Assembly: GCA_946478645.1 (NCBI GenBank)
Contig: CAMLCW010000164.1
Location: 1 to 11,127 of the forward strand
Origin: an uncultured Variovorax sp.
GTDB taxonomy: Bacteria > Pseudomonadota > Gammaproteobacteria > Burkholderiales > Burkholderiaceae
DNA: 11,127 nucleotides
Reading direction: 5' to 3'
How positions within the stretch are numbered: position 1 is the stretch's first letter; each line of letters opens with the position of its first letter. The notes under the pieces were generated by a model. It was not told where the DNA came from. It saw only the letters and a program-made list of their open reading frames with translations, and made no database searches. Positions 6,719 to 11,127 of this stretch are shown here, piece by piece. Both the position numbers and the translations under genes were made by a program.

Positions 6719-7282
6719 ATGCCCGACGAGCCCTCCCGCCGCGTTCCCTACCGCACCTGGCCGGGCGCGCTCGCAGTGCTGCTCGCCATCGCCGCCTACG
6801 TGGGCGGCGTCGTCCTCTGGGACCGCCGGACGCCGGGCAACCGTCCCCTGCCCGACGGCGAGACGGTCGAAGTCGGCCCCGCGCGCTTCGTGCCGGCCGA
6901 GGGATGGGAGATGGATGTCTCGCGCTCCAAGCCGGGCAGCTCGCTGATGCTCTTCAAGGGCGGCCACAAGTTCGTCGTGACCGCGGGCCGCTGGGCAGGC
7001 GGTCGCGACGGCCCCCTGACACGGCAGCAGCGGCTCATGGCGCGCGGACAGGGCCTGCAGCTCGACGGCGACGTGTCCGATTTCGTCACGCCCTGGGGCC
7101 TGCAGGGCAAGACCTTCGCCTATGAGGGGCCGAGGCTGGCCGGCCGCTTCTGGCAGGTGGTCGACGTGCGGCGCAAGTCGCTCGTGCAGATCGACTTCTA
7201 CGGCAGCACCGACGGGCTCAACGAGGTCTTTCCCGAAGCCCGCGCGATGCTCGAATCGATGGACCTGGAAGCCCCGCTGTGA
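6719..7282 (+). CDS. Membrane-anchored protein of unknown function
   Basis: A 187-residue protein from ATG 6719. One transmembrane segment (PGALAVLLAIAAYVGGVVLW, about 15-34) is followed by a soluble domain of about 150 residues, probably periplasmic given the Arg-rich N-terminus. That domain contains VEVGPARFVPAEGWEMD, SLMLFKGGHKFVVTAG and a final strand-helix LVQIDFYG-TDGLNEVFPEARAMLESM. I do not recognise the family; the pattern recalls small beta-sheet domains of the PsbP/DUF1795 kind, but only loosely. An in-frame ATG at 6695 would add eight residues (MRVWHDRR); neither start has a good ribosome binding site. The gene lies 62 bases after the sulfatase and 73 bases before the PrsW-like gene, so it may be co-transcribed with either. 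Confidence 0.75.
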   Translation: MPDEPSRRVPYRTWPGALAVLLAIAAYVGGVVLWDRRTPGNRPLPDGETVEVGPARFVPAEGWEMDVSRSKPGSSLMLFKGGHKFVVTAGRWAGGRDGPLTRQQRLMARGQGLQLDGDVSDFVTPWGLQGKTFAYEGPRLAGRFWQVVDVRRKSLVQIDFYGSTDGLNEVFPEARAMLESMDLEAPL

Positions 7283-7355
7283 GCGCCGCGCCGGGCCGCC
7301 CCAAGCAAGCTCGCTCCCGCTCGGCGGGAAGGCGCGCAGCGCCAAGGGTGCACCA
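7283..7355. repeat. Intergenic GC-rich double hairpin, possible dispersed repeat
   Basis: This short gap contains two adjacent perfect inverted repeats: TCCCGC-TCG-GCGGGA (7315-7329) and GGCGC-GCA-GCGCC (7331-7343). From memory, similar GC-rich cassettes just upstream of start codons are frequent in Comamonadaceae genomes, which suggests a REP-like dispersed element; this cannot be confirmed from one copy. AAGGG at 7344-7348, directly after the second hairpin, serves as the ribosome binding site for the next gene (GTG at 7356). Confidence 0.45.
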
Positions 7356-8549
7356 GTGAGCAGCGCGCGCATCGCCGGCAACGACCAGCAGTCGCTGTGG
7401 CCGATCGGCACCGACTCCTTCTTCCAGCCGCGGCGCGCGGCCTTCTGGCTGCTCGCCGCGCTGATCGTCAACGGGCTGTTCTACATCGTCCACCTGTTCG
7501 CCATCGGCGTGCGCGTGGTGCCGGTGACCGCGCTGCTGGGCCTGCTGGTGTGGGCCGGCTACACCCTGGCCTTCGTGCTCGCCTTCCGCACGCTCGACCT
7601 GCTCGAGCAGCATCCGCCCGAGGCCTTCGTGCTGGCTTTCGCCTGGGGCGGCATGGGCGCCGTCTACTTCGCGGCGCCAGCCAACATCGCGATCCAGAGC
7701 CTGTGTGCGAAGCTGGTGTCGCCCGAGTTCGCCGCGGCCTGGGGGCCGGCCGTGGCGGGGCCGGTCACCGAGGAGTTCCTCAAGCTCGCGGGCGTGGTGC
7801 TGCTGGTGCTGGTGGCGCGCAACCAGTTCCAGACCTACCTCTCGGTGCTGATCGTCGGCGCGATGACGGGCCTGGGCTTCCAGGTGGTCGAGAACCTGAG
7901 CTACACGGTCAACGCCGCGATCCACTTCCCGCTCGAGAACCAGGTCTACCCGGTGCTGCTCAACCTGTTCACGCGCGGGCTACTGAGCGGGCTGTGGAGC
8001 CACGCGGCCTACACGATGATCGCGTCCTTCGGCGTCGCCTGGTTCCTGCTGCACCCCGAGCGGCCGTTGGCGGCGCGCCTGGGCTTCGCGCTGCTGTGCT
8101 TCGCACTCGCATGGGCCATGCACTTCGCCTGGAATTCGCCGCTGCTCGAAGACCTGTTCGACGGCGGCTACGGCGAGATGGCCATCCTGCTCGCCGTGAA
8201 GGGCGTGCCCGCGCTGATCGCGGCCGGGCTGTTCTGGCGCGAGGCCGCGCGCGAGAACGGGGCCTACCTGCATGCGCTCGCGGCCTCCTTCGTGCCCGAG
8301 CGCGAGCTGATCCGCGACGACGAATGGCTGCGCATCGGCGCGCCGCTCTTGCGCTACAAGGTGCGGCGCGACATCGGCAGGCGCTACGGCCGGCGCGCGC
8401 GGCGCCTGAAGACCCGCCTGCAGCGCGAACAGTTGCGGCTGATCCGCAAGGCCGGCACCCACGGGCGCGGGCCACAGACACTGCCGCACGAGATGGCGAT
8501 ACGGCGGATCCGCGCCGCACTCGAACCGCTGGTCGGAACCGCCGGCTGA
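7356..8549 (+). CDS. PrsW-family intramembrane metalloprotease homologue
   Basis: A 397-residue polytopic membrane protein starting at GTG 7356, chosen because AAGGG lies 7 bases upstream and the preceding in-frame residues are not protein-like. About eight hydrophobic segments cover residues 28-293. The PrsW/CPBP-type motifs occur in order within membrane segments: PVTEEFLKL (136-144; E139, E140, K143), FQVVEN (175-180; E179, N180), SHAAYT (215-220; H216) and HFAWN (256-260; H256, N260). These Glu, His and Asn residues are the proposed metal and catalytic set of glutamic/metallo intramembrane proteases; Bacillus PrsW cleaves an anti-sigma factor. Residues 295-397 form a cytoplasmic extension rich in Arg (RRDIGRRYGRRARRLKTRL). 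No sigma/anti-sigma pair is nearby, so the substrate is unknown; the preceding single-pass protein is a candidate by position only. Confidence 0.82.
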   Translation: MSSARIAGNDQQSLWPIGTDSFFQPRRAAFWLLAALIVNGLFYIVHLFAIGVRVVPVTALLGLLVWAGYTLAFVLAFRTLDLLEQHPPEAFVLAFAWGGMGAVYFAAPANIAIQSLCAKLVSPEFAAAWGPAVAGPVTEEFLKLAGVVLLVLVARNQFQTYLSVLIVGAMTGLGFQVVENLSYTVNAAIHFPLENQVYPVLLNLFTRGLLSGLWSHAAYTMIASFGVAWFLLHPERPLAARLGFALLCFALAWAMHFAWNSPLLEDLFDGGYGEMAILLAVKGVPALIAAGLFWREAARENGAYLHALAASFVPERELIRDDEWLRIGAPLLRYKVRRDIGRRYGRRARRLKTRLQREQLRLIRKAGTHGRGPQTLPHEMAIRRIRAALEPLVGTAG

Positions 8550-8584
8550 CCCCGTCGGCTGCAAGGCCTTCTGCCGGGCGGCGT

Positions 8585-8612
8585 TTGACTTCGATTTAGA
8601 TATATCTAAAAT
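8585..8612 (+). promoter_or_regulatory. Sigma70-type promoter of the padR-reductase operon
   Basis: TTGACT (8585-8590, 5 of 6 to TTGACA), a 16-bp spacer and TAAAAT (8607-8612, 5 of 6 to TATAAT). This is the best promoter match in the window. It lies in an AT-rich island inside very GC-rich DNA. Transcription would begin near 8619, giving a leader of about 25 bases with AAGGA at 8632-8636. Confidence 0.75.
8595..8610. promoter_or_regulatory. Perfect 16-bp palindrome, probable PadR operator 1
   Basis: TTTAGATA (8595-8602) and TATCTAAA (8603-8610) are exact reverse complements with no spacer. The site fills the promoter spacer and covers most of the -10 element, so a bound dimer would exclude RNA polymerase. 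It is most likely recognised by the PadR-family product encoded just downstream. Confidence 0.7.
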
Positions 8613-8615
8613 AAA

Positions 8616-8631
8616 TTCGATATACATCGAA
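8616..8631. promoter_or_regulatory. 16-bp near-palindrome, probable PadR operator 2
   Basis: TTCGAT (8616-8621) and ATCGAA (8626-8631) flank ATAC; the 16-bp site has one mismatched pair. Its centre lies 21 bp (two helical turns) from the centre of operator 1, so two dimers would sit on the same DNA face. It covers the predicted transcription start. Confidence 0.65.
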
Positions 8632-8643
8632 AAGGACAACGCC

Positions 8644-9252
8644 ATGCGCCATTGCAACGCCGGCCTTCACCACCATCACGCCTGCCGCGCGCCGCGCGGG
8701 GAGCACGACGACGGCATCGCCGGCGGCGACGCCCGGCCCGCGCCCGAGGACGACATGCCGTCCGGCCGCGGTGGCCGCGGCGGCGGACGGGTGTTCGGCC
8801 ACGGCGGGCTGCGCTTCGTGCTGCTGCGGCTCATCTCCGACAAGCCCTCGCACGGCTACGAACTCATCAAGGCCATCGGCGACCGCCTCGGCGGGCGCTA
8901 CGCGCCGAGCCCGGGCGTGGTCTACCCCACGCTCACGATGCTCGAGGAGATGGGCTTTCTCACCGTGGCGGCCGAGGGCACCAGCAACCGCAAGCGCTAC
9001 ACCATCACCGCGCGCGGCATGGTCTTCCTGGCTGCCAACCGCGACACCGCCGACGCCATGATGGCGCGCATGAAGGAAGGCGTCGACGGCGCAGGCCTGC
9101 GCAGCGAACGCCCGCCGCAGGTCGCGCGCGCCATCGAGAACCTCAAGCTCGCGATGCGCCTGCGGCTCTCGGGCGCGCCCCTTTCCGAACAACAAGCCCA
9201 CGATTTCGCCGCCGTGCTCGACAACGCCGCACAGCAGATCGAACGCATCTGA
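8644..9252 (+). CDS. yqjI: PadR-family metal-responsive repressor, YqjI-like
   Basis: A 202-residue protein. The N-terminus is His/Cys-rich (H3, C4, H9-H12, C14, H21), followed by a Gly/Arg-rich linker (41-49). The PadR winged helix follows: FGHGGLRFVLLRLISD, then SHGYELIKAIGDRL (key residues H, G, Y, E) and APSPGVVYPTLTMLEEMGF. A C-terminal helical region covers about 150-200. This layout and wording closely match E. coli YqjI, a nickel- and iron-responsive repressor of the ferric reductase gene yqjH. The reductase gene follows 16 bases downstream here, which strengthens the assignment. The metal-binding tail has fewer Cys than I recall for E. coli YqjI, so metal preference may differ. AAGGA 7 bases before the ATG supports the start. 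It is probably autoregulated through the two palindromes upstream. Confidence 0.9.
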   Translation: MRHCNAGLHHHHACRAPRGEHDDGIAGGDARPAPEDDMPSGRGGRGGGRVFGHGGLRFVLLRLISDKPSHGYELIKAIGDRLGGRYAPSPGVVYPTLTMLEEMGFLTVAAEGTSNRKRYTITARGMVFLAANRDTADAMMARMKEGVDGAGLRSERPPQVARAIENLKLAMRLRLSGAPLSEQQAHDFAAVLDNAAQQIERI

Positions 9253-9268
9253 CAGACACCACCGATCC

Positions 9269-10111
9269 ATGACCGACTTCTCTACCGGCTCGACCCCCTC
9301 CCTCGCTCCCGACCGCACGCCGCAGCGCGTGCGCCACGAACTGCGCTTTCGCCGCCTCGCGGTCCACGCCGTGCAACGCCTGACGCCGCACATGATCCGC
9401 ATCACGCTCGCGGGCGATGAGCTCGCGGGCTTCACGAGCCCCGGTTTCGACGACCACGCCAAGCTCTTCTTCCCCGACCCGGCCACTGGCCAGCTCACGC
9501 TGCCCACCGCCGGCCCCGACGGCCCGGTGTGGCCCGAAGGCCAGCGGCCCGCCATGCGCGACTACACGCCGCGCCGCCACGACGCGGCCGCCGGCACGCT
9601 CGAGATCGACTTCGCGCTGCACGATGCCGGCCCCGCCACGCAATGGGCCCTGCAGGCCAGGCCCGGCGACATCCTCGGCGTGGGCGGACCGCGCGGCTCG
9701 TTCATCGTGCCGACCGGCTTCGATTGGCACCTGTTGATCGGCGACGACACCGCCCTGCCCGCCATCGGCCGGCGCCTCGCGGAACTGCCGGCCGGCGCAC
9801 GCGCCGTGGTGCTGGCCGAAGTCGACGGCGAGGCCGACCGCATCGCCTTCGACACGCGCGCGGAGCTCACGCTGCAGTGGGTCTATCGCCAAGGCACCGA
9901 GCCCGGCGTGGGCTCCGGCCTGCTCGACGCGCTGAAGGCCATGGCGCTGCCGGCCGGCGACTTCCATGCCTGGGTCGCCTGCGAGTCGGCCATCGCCAAG
10001 GCGCTGCGCGCGCACCTGGTCGGCGAGCGCGGCGCCAACCCGAAGTGGACCCGCGCCTCGGGCTACTGGCGCCGCGGCACGGCGGCCACGCACGACACGC
10101 ACGACGCCTGA
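9269..10111 (+). CDS. yqjH: Siderophore-interacting FAD/NADPH ferric reductase, YqjH-like
   Basis: A 280-residue protein of the SIP/ViuB family. It would reduce ferric-siderophore or ferric-citrate complexes in the cytoplasm using NADPH and FAD, releasing ferrous iron. The FAD-binding half carries DDHAKLFFP (61-69; K65) and MRDYTPRR (96-103; the RxYTxR flavin motif), then GVGGPRGSF (137-145). The NADPH-binding half carries LLIGDDTALPAIGRRL (155-170), HAWVACES (233-240), and the family-typical end ASGYWRRG (263-270). A short Thr/His/Asp tail (THDTHDA) follows. The start lies 16 bases after the padR stop with no obvious ribosome binding site, so translation may depend on coupling to padR. The pairing matches yqjI-yqjH of enterobacteria, but in tandem rather than divergent. 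No Fur-box-like site was seen. Confidence 0.93.
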   Translation: MTDFSTGSTPSLAPDRTPQRVRHELRFRRLAVHAVQRLTPHMIRITLAGDELAGFTSPGFDDHAKLFFPDPATGQLTLPTAGPDGPVWPEGQRPAMRDYTPRRHDAAAGTLEIDFALHDAGPATQWALQARPGDILGVGGPRGSFIVPTGFDWHLLIGDDTALPAIGRRLAELPAGARAVVLAEVDGEADRIAFDTRAELTLQWVYRQGTEPGVGSGLLDALKAMALPAGDFHAWVACESAIAKALRAHLVGERGANPKWTRASGYWRRGTAATHDTHDA

Positions 10112-10114
10112 CGC

Positions 10115-10129
10115 ACGGGCAAAGCCCGT
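10115..10129. terminator. Small hairpin at the convergent reductase / corA junction
   Basis: ACGGGC (10115-10120) and GCCCGT (10124-10129) form a perfect 6-bp stem with an AAA loop, placed in the 17-bp gap between two convergent stop codons. It touches the corA stop codon. Neither strand shows a following T tract, so it is a weak or bidirectional terminator at best, or a 3'-end stabilising hairpin. Confidence 0.4.
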
Positions 10130-11106
10130 CAGAGCCAGCCCGCGCGCCTGAAGCGGTAGTAGAGATAGCCGCAGGTGCTCGCCATGAGCGCCAGCGCCGC
10201 CGCATAGCCATAGCGGAATTTCAGCTCGGGCATGTGCTCGAAGTTCATGCCCCAGATGCCCGCGAAGGCCGTGCAGACCGCGAAGATGCTGGCCCAGGCG
10301 GCCAGCCGCTTCGTGACCTCGCTCTCCTCGATCGTGACCATCGAGAGGTTCACCGAGATCGCCGTGCCGATGGTGTCGCGCATCGCGTCGATCGAGCCGT
10401 TGATGCGCCCCAGGTGGTCGGCCACGTCGCGAAAGTACTCGTGCGAGCTCAGGCAGATGTGCGGCACCCGCCCGCCGTGCAGCTTGCCCGCGGCTTCCAC
10501 CAGCGGCGCCACCGCGCGCTTGAGCACCATGCTGCGCCGCTTGAGGTCGTAGAGCTGCTTGATCTTGTCGCGCGCCGCGCCGCCCTGCGTGAAGAGCTGC
10601 TGCTCGATGGATTCGAGCTCCACCTCGAGCGCGTCGATCACGGGGAAGTAGCGGTCCACCACCGCGTCCATCAGCGCATAGAGCACGAAGCCCGGGCCGT
10701 TGCGCATCAGCTCCGGCTCGCGCTCGCAGCGCTCGCGCACGTCGAGGAAGCCCTGCTGGCTGCGGTTGCGCACCGACAGCACGTAGTTGGCGCCGACGAA
10801 CACGTTCACCTCGCCCACGTTCGCGCAGTGCTCGCCCTCCGGCGAGGGCTCGACCAGGTGCATCACCACGAACAGCGAATCGCCGTATTCCTCCACCTTC
10901 GGCCGTTGGTGGCCGTGGTGCGCGTCTTCGACGGCGAGCGGATGCAGGTCGAACTCCTTCTGCATCTCGTCCAGTTCCCCGGGCGTCGCATCGCCGAGCG
11001 CCACCCAGACGAAGCAGCCCGGGCGCTGGATGTACTCGCTGATGTCTTCGACCGGAATGTCGGCGAGCCTGACGCCGTTCTCATACGCCACGCAATTGAT
11101 CAGCAT
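10129..11106 (-). CDS. corA: CorA-family magnesium/cobalt transport protein
   Basis: A 325-residue protein, the normal CorA length. A large N-terminal cytoplasmic domain (1 to about 260) includes WVALGDATPGEL, HPLAVEDAHHGHQRPKVEEYGDSLFVVMHL (key residues E60, D61, R68, K70), and long helices rich in Asp/Glu that form the gating stalk. TM1 is about 266-285, followed by the GMN selectivity motif in IWGMNFEHMPEL (G286, M287, N288), the periplasmic loop EHMPEL and TM2 (about 298-317), ending in a basic tail RFRRAGWL. CorA pentamers carry Mg2+ (and Co2+ or Ni2+) into the cell. GGAG (ctcc at 11113-11116 on the plus strand) lies 6 bases before the ATG. The gene converges with the reductase. No Mg-responsive leader can be judged, because the window ends 21 bases upstream. 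Confidence 0.95.
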   Translation of the reverse strand: MLINCVAYENGVRLADIPVEDISEYIQRPGCFVWVALGDATPGELDEMQKEFDLHPLAVEDAHHGHQRPKVEEYGDSLFVVMHLVEPSPEGEHCANVGEVNVFVGANYVLSVRNRSQQGFLDVRERCEREPELMRNGPGFVLYALMDAVVDRYFPVIDALEVELESIEQQLFTQGGAARDKIKQLYDLKRRSMVLKRAVAPLVEAAGKLHGGRVPHICLSSHEYFRDVADHLGRINGSIDAMRDTIGTAISVNLSMVTIEESEVTKRLAAWASIFAVCTAFAGIWGMNFEHMPELKFRYGYAAALALMASTCGYLYYRFRRAGWL

Positions 11107-11127
11107 GGATAGCTCCGCAAAGTCGCA

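Noticed and set aside
5421..7471. Long minus-strand open frames opposite the sulfatase and the unknown membrane protein
   Set aside because: They lack recognisable motifs, and the plus strand carries every sulfatase catalytic motif in order.
8550..8584. Possible rho-independent terminator after the PrsW-like gene
   Set aside because: Only an imperfect GC-rich pairing and an 8-bp AAGGCCTT palindrome (8563-8570) are visible, with no T tract; not strong enough to call.
8581..8643. Fur box in front of the padR-reductase operon
   Set aside because: The AT-rich dyads do not resemble the GATAATGATAATCATTATC consensus; they fit a PadR operator better.
9529..11112. Plus-strand 527-codon open frame across the reductase and corA
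   Set aside because: It is His/Arg-rich low-complexity translation; the GMN motif and a complete CorA protein lie on the opposite strand.
1..11127. Insertion sequences, CRISPR arrays, tRNA or rRNA genes
   Set aside because: No transposase-like protein, regularly spaced repeats, or RNA gene hallmarks were found on either strand.

Overview
The window is a GC-rich chromosomal segment with the gene families and codon use of a beta-proteobacterium of the order Burkholderiales, most like Comamonadaceae (Variovorax/Acidovorax type). The organism is inferred from three periplasmic binding proteins of the Bug (TctC-like) family, which is greatly expanded in that order, and from strong G/C third-position bias. 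No rRNA, tRNA, CRISPR array, transposase or phage gene was seen; the neighbourhood reads as ordinary dense chromosome.

Layout. (1) 1-1522, minus strand: a LysR-type regulator (590-1522, PcaQ/GbpR-like) followed, with a 4-base ATGA overlap, by a DUF418 membrane protein that runs off the left edge. (2) 1657-2673, plus strand: a Bug receptor divergent from the LysR gene; the 134-bp gap holds a 12-bp-period direct repeat and a partial PcaQ-like box. (3) 2645-3193, minus strand: a MarR regulator whose 3' end overlaps the first Bug gene by 29 bp. (4) 3294-6656, plus strand: a tight cluster of two more Bug receptors and a cytoplasmic type I sulfatase, divergent from marR across a 100-bp gap with two inverted repeats, one of them a perfect 9-bp-arm palindrome. 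(5) 6719-8549, plus strand: a small membrane-anchored protein of unknown function and a PrsW-type intramembrane protease homologue. (6) 8644-10111, plus strand: a PadR-family regulator matching E. coli YqjI, and a siderophore-interacting ferric reductase matching YqjH, behind a near-consensus sigma70 promoter carrying two AT-rich palindromes. (7) 10129-11106, minus strand: a CorA-type divalent-cation channel, convergent with the reductase, with a small hairpin at the junction.

How the genes may work together. The MarR/Bug/Bug/sulfatase block looks like a small inducible uptake and desulfation unit. The sulfatase has no signal peptide, so its substrate would have to be imported, and the adjacent binding proteins are natural candidates for capturing it. 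No TctA/TctB membrane subunits lie in the window, so the receptors would need permeases encoded elsewhere. The PadR/reductase pair looks like a metal-responsive (nickel/iron) ferric-siderophore reductase operon arranged in tandem, unlike the divergent E. coli pair. The corA gene adds a second metal-handling function, but it faces the other way and is probably independent.

The best candidates for follow-up are the two-palindrome YqjI-type promoter, the perfect palindrome in front of marR and the Bug operon, and the receptor-sulfatase linkage. All family names come from motifs read by eye; no database search was possible.
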